Notes: generated by a model from the sequence alone, not told the origin. A DNA stretch of 64,000 bases from Pontibacter vulgaris (GCF_022758145.1 NZ_JAJVDH010000003.1:1075833-1139832); one strand, 5' to 3'. Positions 47,970 to 57,198 are shown, numbered from the stretch's first letter. Program-made: numbers and translations.

Positions 47970-48662
47970 ATGAAATTTGGTGTAGTCGTTTTCCCGGGGT
48001 CCAACTGCGACCAAGACCTTGTAGATGCTCTAAGCGTGGGCATGCAACAGGAAGTTGTTAAACTATGGCACAAAGACCACGACCTGCAGGGTTGTGACTT
48101 TATACTGCTGCCAGGTGGTTTCTCTTATGGTGATTACCTGCGTTCAGGTGCCATTGCCCGTTTCTCGCCTATTATGCAGGAAGTGGTGCAGCATGCCAAC
48201 CGCGGTGGTTATGTAATGGGTATCTGCAACGGTTTCCAGATTTTAACGGAAGCCGGTTTGCTACCAGGCGCACTGCTGCCTAATGCAAACCGAAAATTTA
48301 TCTGCGACAACGTATACATTAAGCCGGTTACGAATGGTTTGTTACCAACACGCCACCTGGACCTGGACAAAGCTTACAAAATACCAGTTGCCCATGGCGA
48401 CGGCCGCTACCACGCCGATAAAGACACGCTGCGCAAACTGGAAGACAACGACCAGATCATGTTTAAGTATAGCAGCAACATTGCCGATACGCACGAGATC
48501 TACAACATAAACGGCAGCTTGTTAAACATTGCCGGTGTAGCCAACGAGAAGAAAAACGTGTTTGGTATGATGCCGCACCCGGAACGCGCTGTAGACGCTG
48601 ACCTTGCTAACACTGACGGCCGCGCTATTTTCGAATCTATACTTGATATGGTAAACGCGTAG
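47970..48662 (+). CDS. purQ: Phosphoribosylformylglycinamidine synthase subunit PurQ
   Basis: The glutaminase subunit of the three-part FGAM synthase (PurS, PurQ, small PurL) in purine synthesis. The 230-residue class I amidotransferase has a catalytic Cys86 in V-M-G-I-C-N-G-F-Q, F-P-G-S-N-C-D at the start, and a His/Glu pair in M-M-P-H-P-E-R-A. PurS is 8 kb away (56855-57106) and purL is not present, so the complex is split over the chromosome. A terminator follows. Confidence 0.96.
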   Translation: MKFGVVVFPGSNCDQDLVDALSVGMQQEVVKLWHKDHDLQGCDFILLPGGFSYGDYLRSGAIARFSPIMQEVVQHANRGGYVMGICNGFQILTEAGLLPGALLPNANRKFICDNVYIKPVTNGLLPTRHLDLDKAYKIPVAHGDGRYHADKDTLRKLEDNDQIMFKYSSNIADTHEIYNINGSLLNIAGVANEKKNVFGMMPHPERAVDADLANTDGRAIFESILDMVNA

Positions 48663-48721
48663 GTTAGACGCCAGACTTTAGACTCAAGCCATTATACTTT
48701 ATAGTTTATAGTTTATACCAG

Positions 48722-48755
48722 AAGCCCCGCTTGCTACAACAGGCGGGGCTTTTTA
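48722..48755 (+). terminator. Terminator after purQ
   Basis: An 11-bp stem (AGCCCCGCTTG with CAGGCGGGGCT, one wobble) has a short loop and a T5 tract running into TATACTT. Confidence 0.88.
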
Positions 48756-48796
48756 TACTTATCCTTTGCCGGATCTTAATGAAACAAGGATGAAGG

Positions 48797-49450
48797 CTTT
48801 TCGATTTCAGCCAGTATGTTTTTGCAGCTGTGGCTATGGCCGGTATACTTCAGATATTGGTTGGCCTGTTTAAGCTGGGCAAATTTATCAGGCTGGTGCC
48901 GCAACCGGTAATGTATGGTTTTGTAAATGGCCTGGCGGTTATCATTTTTACCCCGCAACTGGGGCAGTTTAAAACGATAGTTAACGGCCAAACTACGTGG
49001 CTAACCGGCGAACCGCTCTGGATCATGCTTGGCCTGGTAGCGCTAACTATAGCAATAATACTTCTCTTCCCGAAAATTACCAAAGCTATACCTGCCTCGC
49101 TGGTCGCTATTATAGTAGTGTTTATAGTAGTGCTGGGTTTTAACATCGATATCAAAACAGTAGAGTTATGGCCCGCTGTTCTTTGGATCTGTAACGGCCT
49201 TCTCCGAAAAGTTTGATGTGCAAAACGACCTGCGGAAGTGATCATTGATTTTAAGGTAAGTCGTGTGGCCGATATGTCGGGGATTGATGCGCTGAACAAA
49301 TTAACCGAGCGGTACCGGAATGCCGGTAACAAGCTGCACCTGCGCCACCTCAGCGAAGACTGTCGCCGCCTGCTTGCCAACGCCCAGGATGTAATCGATG
49401 TGAATATTCTCGAAGACCCACATTATGCGGTATTAACTGATAAGCTATAA
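48797..49450 (+). pseudogene. Decayed SulP-family anion transporter
   Basis: Remnants of a SulP transporter: from 48797 the frame reads Q-Y-V-F-A-A-V-A-M-A-G-I-L-Q then G-L-F-K-L-G-K-F-I-R-L-V-P-Q-P-V-M-Y-G-F-V-N-G-L-A, matching the middle helices of the family, after an in-frame stop at 48791. The start and first helices are missing. Near 49175 the transmembrane part joins sequence from just before the STAS domain (Y-G-P-L-F-F-G-S-V-T-A-F-S-E-K-F) in another frame, implying a deletion of roughly 200 codons. A further frameshift near 49230 leads to the STAS remnant V-I-I-D-F-K-V-S-R-V-A-D-M-S-G. At least three lesions make it non-functional as a transporter. Confidence 0.88.
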
Positions 49451-49489
49451 AACAAAAGCCCTGAAGTTATACTTCAGGGCTTTTGTTTT
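49449..49489. terminator. Strong hairpin terminator after the SulP remnant
   Basis: A perfect 19-bp stem (AAAACAAAAGCCCTGAAGT and its complement) has a 3-nt formal loop. The apex reads AGTTATACT. It lies between converging units and can act both ways. Confidence 0.88.
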
Positions 49490-49506
49490 ATAGCTTGCTG
49501 TTATAC

Positions 49507-49881
49507 TTAACTTCTAGCTAACATCAGTTTATTAACCATACTATAGCTAACCATAATACACGCAAAGAAAGCAACTGCTAAAATAAGATCATCCAGTAAC
49601 GGGAATTTTTCAAACAGGGTGAAAGCTGCAACAGCCAAAGCTAATAAGACCACACCTGCAATCAATCTGGCCATAAAAGTAGTAGATGCTATCAATCGGG
49701 TTTTAACAGTAATTAAATGTGTAATTAGGGTAACTATGATCAGGGGTAATATAACTCTTGGTAAACCTGTACTCAAAGCTTTACCAATCAAATCGAATCG
49801 GTCAGATACAGCTAACTCTGCAACTATAAAAAGCGACAGTAACATTAATGCGAGCAAGGAGCTATAAGATACTTGTTTCAT
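49507..49881 (-). CDS. Small four-helix membrane protein of unknown function
   Basis: This 124-residue protein starts M-K-Q-V-S-Y-S-S and has four predicted membrane helices with short loops. ATG 49881 is chosen; the frame is open to a TTG seven codons upstream, which is less likely. A small charged segment (F-E-K-F-P-L-L-D-D) separates helices three and four. There is no known family. Neighbours give no clue. Confidence 0.65.
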   Translation of the reverse strand: MKQVSYSSLLALMLLSLFIVAELAVSDRFDLIGKALSTGLPRVILPLIIVTLITHLITVKTRLIASTTFMARLIAGVVLLALAVAAFTLFEKFPLLDDLILAVAFFACIMVSYSMVNKLMLARS

Positions 49882-49954
49882 GGGTTTGCGAAGTTTGTTC
49901 AAGTTAAATTATATAGTATAAACTAAATATACAATTCTTAAAACATATATACTA

Positions 49955-51106
49955 CTACTTCACTACCTCATTCACTGCATCAATCATTGTCAGCACTTCG
50001 CTTGGGTGGTTGTTAATTCGTTCGCCGCGTTGTTTGCCCAAGCGTACTATAATAATTTCTTTTTCAGGCATAACAATAATATACTGCCCAAGTATACCAC
50101 GCGCATAAAAAACACTTTGTCCTTTATAGTTAGGGAGCAGCCACCACTGGTAACCATAAAAATCTGTTTTCTCACCGGTCAGAGCATCTGGCAAACCGCT
50201 TGGTGTTAAAGATGCTTTTACATAAGCCGGATCCACTATAGTGTCGCCATTCCAGATGCCATTATGTAAGTATAATTTACCGATGCGGGCAAAATCGCGG
50301 GCGTTACTAAAAAAACAGCAGTAGGCTTTTTCGTTACCTCCCGGATGGTCAACGCTCCATTCTGCGTTGTGGTCTGCGCCAATGCGTTTCCATAATTTTT
50401 CTTCGGCATAGTCGCTCAGGTGTTTGCCGGTAGCGGCCTCCAGCACAAACCCCAGTATCTGCGTATCACCACTTTTATAGCTGAATTTTTTACCGGGTTC
50501 ATCTACTGCCTCCAGGCTCTTGATCACTTTTTTCAGATCGGAGCCATAGTAGGCCTCAGTAGTTACAGAAAGCGGGTTCATGTAAGATTCGTCCCAGTTC
50601 AGGCCGGAGCTCATCCAGAGCAGGTGCTTTAATCTGATCTTTGCTTTCGCTCCTTTTTTAAAATCCGGAAGAAAATCAGCAACAGGCTGCTCTATACTTT
50701 TAATGGCACCTTCCTCCAAAGCCACGCCTACAAGTATACTTACTATACTTTTAGCCATCGAGAAAGAGTTACTCTTTGATTTTTCAGAATAGCCATCCCA
50801 GTACTGCTCATAAAGGATAGAATCTTTGTGCACCACCAGAAATGCCACCGATTCTAATTTCTCGTGCAGCTTTGCTAATTCAGGCGGTAACTTTACTTTA
50901 TTATAGTTTTTGGCAACAGCCCAGGCAACAGGTTTTGCTGGCGCTTTTATTTTGCGCTGCTGAAAAATCAGGTGATCATCTATATCGGCAAAATTGTGGT
51001 AAATGGCTTTGTACACATAGTTTTTATCAGCCATGTGCAGCCATGCAGCCAGAAGACCTAACAGCAACACCGTGCCAAGCCCAAAGCGTTTTGCTCTTCG
51101 GTTCAT
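49955..51106 (-). CDS. Class C beta-lactamase-fold serine hydrolase
   Basis: This 383-residue membrane-tethered or exported protein has an N-terminal hydrophobic segment (residues 10-25) and a beta-lactamase/esterase domain. The nucleophile motif S-x-x-K is S-M-A-K (in N-S-F-S-M-A-K-S), the Tyr element is F-S-Y-K-S-G-D, and near the end R-G-I-L-G-Q-Y fits the third motif. L-W-M-S-S-G-L-N-W and Y-Y-G-S-D-L resemble 6-aminohexanoate-dimer hydrolase and EstB-type esterases more than true penicillinases. Substrate not known. Its ATG lies 10 nt past the stop of the propeller/barrel gene, so it is the last gene of that operon. Confidence 0.88.
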   Translation of the reverse strand: MNRRAKRFGLGTVLLLGLLAAWLHMADKNYVYKAIYHNFADIDDHLIFQQRKIKAPAKPVAWAVAKNYNKVKLPPELAKLHEKLESVAFLVVHKDSILYEQYWDGYSEKSKSNSFSMAKSIVSILVGVALEEGAIKSIEQPVADFLPDFKKGAKAKIRLKHLLWMSSGLNWDESYMNPLSVTTEAYYGSDLKKVIKSLEAVDEPGKKFSYKSGDTQILGFVLEAATGKHLSDYAEEKLWKRIGADHNAEWSVDHPGGNEKAYCCFFSNARDFARIGKLYLHNGIWNGDTIVDPAYVKASLTPSGLPDALTGEKTDFYGYQWWLLPNYKGQSVFYARGILGQYIIVMPEKEIIIVRLGKQRGERINNHPSEVLTMIDAVNEVVK

Positions 51107-51116
51107 GGGCAGTTGC

Positions 51117-54100
51117 TTAAAAATCGTAACCGAGTGTTACGTAAAATTTAGGGCCATTGCTCTTATAATCTTCTTCGCCCCAGGCAACATCCAGTTTACC
51201 ATACACTCCAAACAAAGTAGTGCGTGCACCAAAACCATAGCCCAGCAGGAACGGGTTGCGGTAATTGATAACGGTAACTTCAAACGGATCGGCCTGCGTT
51301 GGGCTTGTGCGGCCACCAACTACGCGCGTATTGATAGAGTTATTGCCTGTGAACGGGTTAGCACCATTATAAGCCGAACCCGCATCGCCGAAGGCAGTAA
51401 GCTGCAGGTTACGGAAGAAGCCCGATGGAATAGGCCCGTTGTAAATATACTGCACAATAGGAATGCGCAGTTCTGCATTTGCCAACAGGTATTTGCTGCC
51501 GTTGCGGGTGTTATAGTTAAAGCCGCGTAGCGGTGTGGCATATTGCAGGTAAAACAGATCGGCAGGCGCCCTTACAACAATATCGTTCTCATCTGTTGCA
51601 TCATCATCCGAAGCAAAAAGCCAGTTATCCATACCCCCGATAAGGAAGCGCTTAGGCGAATTACCGAAGAACGACCCATAACTCAGGCGCGTGGCCAAAA
51701 TTATCTGGCGGTGCAGTTTCTGGTAATGCCGCAAATCCAGGTAAAACTTATTGAAGTTAACATCCGAATTGCCGAAGCCTTTCAAGGCAAGTATACCAGC
51801 TTTCATACGGGTGCCTTCGAGCATGTTTACACCCGTTGCTACCGTGTTATCATATACCACCTCCACGTTGCCGCCGCCAAAATTATTTACGCTGTCAGGC
51901 GTGGCAAAACTATTAACGAAAGTAAAGCGGGTGTTCACAAATTTAGGCTTCATCCGGATGCTGGTGCTGTGGCTTAGCGGATAAACCAGCGTTGGCGAAA
52001 ATTCATGCTTCCCAAAACGCAGCACGGCACCTGTTTCTTCTACCTGCGTTACAATCACATCGCGCTCGTATTGCATGCCAATATCGAAACGGTTTTTCAG
52101 GTTCATGTACTCGGCAAAGAAACGGCTTGTCTCCAGGTCGGTGCGCAGGAAGGCATTGCCCCTGATGTGATGATTTTCAAAAAGATCGCTCATGTTTACA
52201 CCTGCCACTATACCAAACCCAAGCTGTGGATCGGAGTAGACGGATGAAACAATTTCCTGCACGCTAAACCGCAGGTCGTAATCCATAGGGCCCAGTAACT
52301 GGGTGCCATCGGATGTGCTGGAGCGTTTTACAGAAGTAACAGGTTTTTTAACTTCTGTTGTTTTAGCTTGCTCCTGCGGCTGATCGGTTCCGAATTCGTA
52401 ATTCTCAATATTTACTTCGCCTTCTTTCCTGGCTGGGTTTTGCTTTTTAGGGTCGTTTTCGAGGAGTTTGCGTGTAGGCCCGGGGGCAGTAACCGGAGTG
52501 CGTGCCCTTGCTTCCAGAATAATCTGCCGCGATGTTTTTGGCAGGCTGTCCAGTGAGGTTGCTGTATAGTTTGGTACCAGGTATACAAAGTTTCGGGCAC
52601 CATCATTGGCAACTATGGCCAGCGTACTTTTGTCGCTGCTGTAATCGAAATCGTCTATACTTTGCAGGAAGTTCGTAAGCGGTTTGCTCGAGCCAGAAGC
52701 AACATCAAGCAAGTATAAACTTCTGATACCGTTTTGCTCGCCTATATATGCCAGGTTATCATCAGCTGTAGGCCGTGGGCGTAATTCGCTGGCTATAGAG
52801 TTTGTTAGTTGCCTGAAGTTAGCCTGTTTGCCTTCTCTTGTCAGCAAAAAGATGTCGTAATTGTTTACCACGCTCTGGAAATCAGCCTTTGGCGTAAGGC
52901 CGGTTGTATCTATCCAGCGGTTAGAGCTAAACGCAATGCTGCCATTTCTCAGGAAAACCGGATTAATGTCGTCGTAAATATCATCGGTTATCTGCTCTAA
53001 GCTACGCCCGTTGCTACGCAGCACATACAGGTCGCTCTGCCCATCGCGTACCGCGCTCACAACTATACTTTGCCCGTCTGCAGAATAGCTCATGTCGCGC
53101 ACCTGCGAAAAATCTTCGAGCGTGGCGGCTGGCTTCATTATATCGTCATAGTATGGAATAAACGACTTGCGATCGTTGGCAGCTACCTGGCGCAAGGTCA
53201 TTTTGCCACGCCGTGCTTCTATAAAGCCAAGCTGCGAGTTTGAGCGCCATGCCAGCACCGGTAGCTTATAATCTACATGCTGGTCCTGGGTTTTGTAACC
53301 ATTCTTCCAGACAATGTGGCTGCGCTTACTGCGTACATCCTGCACAATAATGCGGTAGCCACCGCGGTCGTTTTCGGCATATGCCAGCAAAGTACCGGCA
53401 GGGTTAAACACTGGCTCTGTGTAGCGCAGGTTGCGTTTATTCTTGCTGAAAAGCTTATTATCGGCTGGCAAGTTCACCAACGGGTTATCGGAACGTTGGT
53501 TTATCTGCACATAGTAGTTGCGCCAATCCTGCAGAAAACGCTTGTAAGGGATGTTAAGGCTGCTTGTTACACCTACTTCCACATCGCGGGTTATGCGTGT
53601 CAGGTTCAGGATATTCTGGATAGAAGTATAGCCGTAGCGCTCGGCAATGTAGTTCCAGATGGTCTGGCCGGTTAGCTCCTGGTTACGCAAAAAAAGCTGC
53701 TCATTTCTGATACTCGGATCTTTTAGCATCATATCGCGCACGTAATTATCCATACGCATGCTCCATCCTTCGGCAGTATAAGCTGCTACGCCGCTCACAA
53801 ACCAATCGGGCAAACGAAGCAGGTAGCTACTCTGTAATGCTTCCTTTAAACTACCGCCATACATCATATCGTTCAGCAGTAGTTCTGTAAGCTGGTAACT
53901 CAGGTCGCGTTTAAAATCGGTTTGGGTACCATCGAAAGCAAGCTCAATTTTGTTCTTCAGGAATAGTGTTTCTCCCCCGGTCTGGAACTGGTCGTTATCG
54001 AGGCCAATGTTGCTCTGCTTTAAATCGGTGGCAGAGTTATAAAGTATAAGCGTTATTTTAGAATAAGGATAATACCCGATAAGGCTGGTAATGCGCTTTA

Positions 54101-54317
54101 GTTCGCGTTCGGCGTACTCAGCTGCGTGCTGTGCCGTAGGGTCGCCGCCTTTATAGAAGTACAGGTTAAAGTTTTGGGTACTATATAGCTTCCAGTCGAA
54201 GTTCTTGTATTGGATACGGCTCTTTCCAAAAACATCGCGGTTGGGCTGCGCTACTAAAGCGCTGCTACTGCACACACAGAGTAGAAATAGCAACAATAAC
54301 CTTGTATTAAAACGCAT
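51117..54317 (-). CDS. Large exported protein: pseudo-peptidase, TolB-like propeller, C-terminal barrel
   Basis: This 1066-residue protein has a signal peptide (about 1-23). Residues about 35-280 look like a gluzincin/peptidase-MA domain, but the zinc motif is lost: Y-Q-L-T-E (141-145) stands where H-E-x-x-H is expected, and the L-P-D-W-F-V-S-G element has Ser175 in place of the third ligand Glu. Residues about 285-620 are WD40-like/TolB propeller blades (S-A-D-G-Q-S-I-V-V, N-P-V-F-L-R-N-G-S-I-A-F-S-S-N-R-W). From about 690 on a strand-rich region ends K-F-Y-V-T-L-G-Y-D-F, a typical outer-membrane barrel terminus. It is first of a pair with the serine hydrolase and 10 nt after the FAD gene. 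Role unknown. Confidence 0.82.
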   Translation of the reverse strand: MRFNTRLLLLFLLCVCSSSALVAQPNRDVFGKSRIQYKNFDWKLYSTQNFNLYFYKGGDPTAQHAAEYAERELKRITSLIGYYPYSKITLILYNSATDLKQSNIGLDNDQFQTGGETLFLKNKIELAFDGTQTDFKRDLSYQLTELLLNDMMYGGSLKEALQSSYLLRLPDWFVSGVAAYTAEGWSMRMDNYVRDMMLKDPSIRNEQLFLRNQELTGQTIWNYIAERYGYTSIQNILNLTRITRDVEVGVTSSLNIPYKRFLQDWRNYYVQINQRSDNPLVNLPADNKLFSKNKRNLRYTEPVFNPAGTLLAYAENDRGGYRIIVQDVRSKRSHIVWKNGYKTQDQHVDYKLPVLAWRSNSQLGFIEARRGKMTLRQVAANDRKSFIPYYDDIMKPAATLEDFSQVRDMSYSADGQSIVVSAVRDGQSDLYVLRSNGRSLEQITDDIYDDINPVFLRNGSIAFSSNRWIDTTGLTPKADFQSVVNNYDIFLLTREGKQANFRQLTNSIASELRPRPTADDNLAYIGEQNGIRSLYLLDVASGSSKPLTNFLQSIDDFDYSSDKSTLAIVANDGARNFVYLVPNYTATSLDSLPKTSRQIILEARARTPVTAPGPTRKLLENDPKKQNPARKEGEVNIENYEFGTDQPQEQAKTTEVKKPVTSVKRSSTSDGTQLLGPMDYDLRFSVQEIVSSVYSDPQLGFGIVAGVNMSDLFENHHIRGNAFLRTDLETSRFFAEYMNLKNRFDIGMQYERDVIVTQVEETGAVLRFGKHEFSPTLVYPLSHSTSIRMKPKFVNTRFTFVNSFATPDSVNNFGGGNVEVVYDNTVATGVNMLEGTRMKAGILALKGFGNSDVNFNKFYLDLRHYQKLHRQIILATRLSYGSFFGNSPKRFLIGGMDNWLFASDDDATDENDIVVRAPADLFYLQYATPLRGFNYNTRNGSKYLLANAELRIPIVQYIYNGPIPSGFFRNLQLTAFGDAGSAYNGANPFTGNNSINTRVVGGRTSPTQADPFEVTVINYRNPFLLGYGFGARTTLFGVYGKLDVAWGEEDYKSNGPKFYVTLGYDF

Positions 54318-54327
54318 GCGCTCAGGG

Positions 54328-55413
54328 TTATGGGGTTTGGTGTTTTATATAGTTGTAATATAACGAAAAATATCTCGAAATGTGTACTTCCGGAAGCAAT
54401 TCTGTTTCGCCGGCAAGTGCATCTGCAAAGTGCTGCGACAGGTAAGGCGCCATTAATACACCTTTAGAACCCATACCGTTAAACACACTCAGTTGCTTAT
54501 AGTTTGGGTGCGTGCCCGCCAAAGGTCTGCGGTCGCGGACGGCGGGCCGTATACCTGCCCAGTGCCCGGTAACCGTAAACTCCTGCGTGGTAATTTGCCG
54601 GAACCGCTCTGCCAGCTCTTCTTTTCCCTGCTCCGTTATTTCTTCATCAGGATTTCGCCAGTCGTAGGTAGCTCCTATTATAAAGCGACCTCCTCCTTCC
54701 GGAACAACGTAAACGGCTTTGTTATAGATGCATTCGGGGCTGAAATTCTGTTCGGTCTGTACTTCTAGCACCTCGCCTTTGGTAGGTTGCAAGGGCAGCC
54801 ACGCAAAGTATGGGTTATTTACTATCTGGTAACCTTCGCAAAAAACAAGATGCTTCGCTTCTATACTTTTATACTTCACACCACTTTCTGTCAGTTGCAG
54901 CTCACTTATCTCAAACCGCTCCGGTAGCATCAGGTGTCGCTTCAGCAGGTCTTCGGTCAGCAGATCGAGCATAGCATATACATGCAGAAAGCCACCTTTC
55001 TCTATCATAATCCCGCCAAACGGATCATCTATGCCTGGCTGGTTTATACTTTGCGTATAGGTTGCTGAAATATACGCATCCCAGTTGCCTCCGGCGCTTT
55101 TGGCCATCCAGGTGTTCTGCTCTTCTATACTTGAAAAGATTTTATAGATAGGTTTATGGAAAAACAGTTGCTGCCCATAACGTGCTTCCAGCGCATCGTA
55201 AAAGGCATCGGCAGCAGGTATAAATGTATCCACGAGCCACGATTTGGCAAAACGCTTACCGGCAACCGGATTTAACAGACCAGCCGCTACCCGCGACGCC
55301 GAGTTCTCTTTTGGCTCATCTATCACTAGTACGTTCTTGCCGCGACTTCGTAAGGTTTCTGCTAAAATGGCACCAGCCAGGCCGTGGCCAACAACTATAA
55401 AATCGTAAATCAT
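54328..55413 (-). CDS. FAD-dependent oxidoreductase (DAO family)
   Basis: This 361-residue protein of the D-amino-acid oxidase/glycine oxidase fold has an N-terminal FAD-binding G-H-G-L-A-G (residues 9-14) following the beta strand F-I-V-V, then S-R-V-A-A-G-L-L-N-P-V-A-G-K-R. That stretch is like the oxidoreductase half of MnmC. The C-terminal half has G-x-R-P-A-V-R-D-R-R-P-L-A-G and N-G-M-G-S-K-G-V-L-M-A-P, another MnmC/ThiO-like feature. It may oxidise an amine, but the substrate is unknown. First gene of the minus-strand operon with the propeller/barrel protein and serine hydrolase. Confidence 0.85.
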   Translation of the reverse strand: MIYDFIVVGHGLAGAILAETLRSRGKNVLVIDEPKENSASRVAAGLLNPVAGKRFAKSWLVDTFIPAADAFYDALEARYGQQLFFHKPIYKIFSSIEEQNTWMAKSAGGNWDAYISATYTQSINQPGIDDPFGGIMIEKGGFLHVYAMLDLLTEDLLKRHLMLPERFEISELQLTESGVKYKSIEAKHLVFCEGYQIVNNPYFAWLPLQPTKGEVLEVQTEQNFSPECIYNKAVYVVPEGGGRFIIGATYDWRNPDEEITEQGKEELAERFRQITTQEFTVTGHWAGIRPAVRDRRPLAGTHPNYKQLSVFNGMGSKGVLMAPYLSQHFADALAGETELLPEVHISRYFSLYYNYIKHQTP

Positions 55414-55498
55414 GTGGGCAATTTACGACAAGTATGCCTTAAATTTGTAACTTAGATGCCGATTTTGTGGGTTAGCCTGCACTTTAAAAGTATAAATT

Positions 55499-56134
55499 AT
55501 GAAGGTTACCTGCCTTACCTTTAACCAGTTTCAGGAAAACACTTACCTGCTCTACGACGACACCAAAGAGTGCGTGGTAATAGACCCAGGTTGCTACGAA
55601 AAGCATGAGCAGCAACAGCTCAAAAACTACATCGAGCAAAATAACCTGAAAGTAGTAAGACTGCTGAACACGCACTGCCACATAGACCATGTGCTGGGCA
55701 ATAAATTTGTAGCCGATACTTACAACGTGCCACTGGAAATACATAAAGATGACCTGCAGACGCTACGTTCTGTTCCGGCCTATGCGCCTGTGTATGGCTT
55801 TCCGATGTACCAGGAAATACTTCCGGAGGCTTACCTGAAAGAAGGTGATACCATAAAGTTTGGCAATACAGAGCTGCAGGTGATTTTTGCACCGGGCCAT
55901 GCGCCGGGCCATGTGGTATTTTACAACGAGCTGAAGAAAATCTGCATTGGAGGCGATGTGCTGTTCCAGCAAAGTATAGGCCGTACCGATTTACCCGGCG
56001 GCGATTTCGATACGCTTATCCAAAGTATAAAAACAAAACTTTTTACGTTGCCAGATGAGGTAACAGTTTACCCGGGCCATGGCCCCGAAACCACCATCGG
56101 TTACGAGAAAAAGTATAATCCATTTTTGCGCTAA
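55499..56134 (+). CDS. Metallo-beta-lactamase-fold hydrolase (glyoxalase II-like)
   Basis: This 211-residue protein of the hydroxyacylglutathione hydrolase-like group has the di-metal site T-H-C-H-I-D-H-V-L-G (residues about 59-68), A-P-G-H-A-P-G-H, G-G-D-V-L-F, and P-G-H-G-P-E-T-T. Likely a thioesterase or persulfide-type hydrolase in the cytoplasm; substrate not determined. TAAATTTG (55440-55447) lies 51 nt upstream. pssA follows after a short gap. Confidence 0.93.
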   Translation: MKVTCLTFNQFQENTYLLYDDTKECVVIDPGCYEKHEQQQLKNYIEQNNLKVVRLLNTHCHIDHVLGNKFVADTYNVPLEIHKDDLQTLRSVPAYAPVYGFPMYQEILPEAYLKEGDTIKFGNTELQVIFAPGHAPGHVVFYNELKKICIGGDVLFQQSIGRTDLPGGDFDTLIQSIKTKLFTLPDEVTVYPGHGPETTIGYEKKYNPFLR

Positions 56135-56153
56135 TTACTGCGCCAACCTTTAC

Positions 56154-56858
56154 ATGAAGAAACACATACCCAATGCCATAACCTGCCTGAACTTATTTAC
56201 AGGTTGCCTGGCTTTATACTTCGCTTTTAAGGGAGAGCTTGTTTACTCGGCTTACCTGATCGGGATTGCTGCTATATTTGATTTCCTGGATGGCATGGTA
56301 GCCCGTGTGCTGAACGCTTATTCCGAAATAGGAAAACAACTGGATTCGCTTGCAGATATGGTTTCGTTTGGCGTGGTGCCGGGCACGATCATGTTTAGCC
56401 TGCTAAGCAGATCCGGAGAATCTATACCTGGTATACCTGCCGATATACTTCCGTTCTTCGGTTTCCTGATAACTATTTTCTCGGCACTGCGCCTGGCTAA
56501 ATTTAACATTGATACCCGCCAGACTACTTCTTTTATTGGTTTGCCAACGCCAGCCTGCTCGCTGTTTGTGGGTTCGTTGCCGCTTATACTTGCCGGAGGG
56601 TCGTTGCTATCTTTCGAGTTTATCCTGAACCCTTATCTACTGGTAGCGCTTACTATTATACTTTCGTACCTGCTGGTGGCTGAGCTGCCGCTATTTGCGC
56701 TTAAGTTTAAAAGTCTGCGCTGGAAAGACAACGAAGTTCGTTTTATTTTCCTGGGCATGTCGGTTATCTTACTTGCCCTTGTTAAATTCGCAGCGATACC
56801 ACTAATCATCGTGTTGTATATCCTTTTATCTATCGTTAAAAAAACATCTCACTCATGA
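56154..56858 (+). CDS. pssA: CDP-diacylglycerol-serine O-phosphatidyltransferase
   Basis: Makes phosphatidylserine from CDP-diacylglycerol and serine, precursor of phosphatidylethanolamine. The 234-residue membrane protein starts M-K-K-H-I-P-N-A-I-T; the frame is open further upstream to overlap the MBL gene, but the family begins here. The CDP-alcohol phosphotransferase motif is complete: D46-G47, A50-R51, G60, D64 and D68. About seven membrane helices follow. The last four bases overlap the purS start (ATGA). Confidence 0.93.
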   Translation: MKKHIPNAITCLNLFTGCLALYFAFKGELVYSAYLIGIAAIFDFLDGMVARVLNAYSEIGKQLDSLADMVSFGVVPGTIMFSLLSRSGESIPGIPADILPFFGFLITIFSALRLAKFNIDTRQTTSFIGLPTPACSLFVGSLPLILAGGSLLSFEFILNPYLLVALTIILSYLLVAELPLFALKFKSLRWKDNEVRFIFLGMSVILLALVKFAAIPLIIVLYILLSIVKKTSHS

Positions 56859-57106
56859 AATTTATTGCCGAAATCAATGTAATGCCTCGTCCGGAGTTGT
56901 TAGACCCACAAGGTAAAGCGGTGCTGTTAGGTTTAGAGCACCTTGGCCTGGACCAGGTTGGTGACGTGCGCATTGGCAAACACATTAGCCTGCAACTGGA
57001 AGCAGAAAATGAGCAGATTGCGAAGGAGAAAGTGGAAAAAGCCTGCAGCAAACTACTGGCTAACCTTATAATGGAGTCTTACAGCTACGAGCTGAAGCAA
57101 CAATAA
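56855..57106 (+). CDS. purS: Phosphoribosylformylglycinamidine synthase subunit PurS
   Basis: A small subunit that bridges PurQ and PurL for channelling ammonia. The 83-residue protein has M-K-F-I-A-E-I-N-V-M-P-R-P-E-L-L-D-P-Q-G and V-R-I-G-K-H-I-S-L-Q-L, then C-x-x-L-L-A-N-L-I-M-E-S-Y-S-Y-E. It overlaps pssA by 4 nt (ATGA), so translational coupling with a lipid gene is likely. The match to the family is clear in length and sequence. Confidence 0.92.
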   Translation: MKFIAEINVMPRPELLDPQGKAVLLGLEHLGLDQVGDVRIGKHISLQLEAENEQIAKEKVEKACSKLLANLIMESYSYELKQQ

Positions 57107-57156
57107 TACACCTTGCTGCACCGCTTTACTGGCCAGGCAGTTAAAATTTATACTTC

Positions 57157-57198
57157 GGATGATGGCTGTTGTGTAACATAAACACGCAGCCATCATCC
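57157..57198 (+). terminator. Terminator after purS
   Basis: A perfect 12-bp stem (GGATGATGGCTG with CAGCCATCATCC) and an inner GTGT/ACAC pair are followed by TTGTTTTTA. Confidence 0.85.

Noticed and set aside
56079..56153. Upstream extension of pssA overlapping the MBL gene
   Set aside because: The extra 25 residues are the MBL gene read in another frame; the family starts at M-K-K-H-I-P-N.
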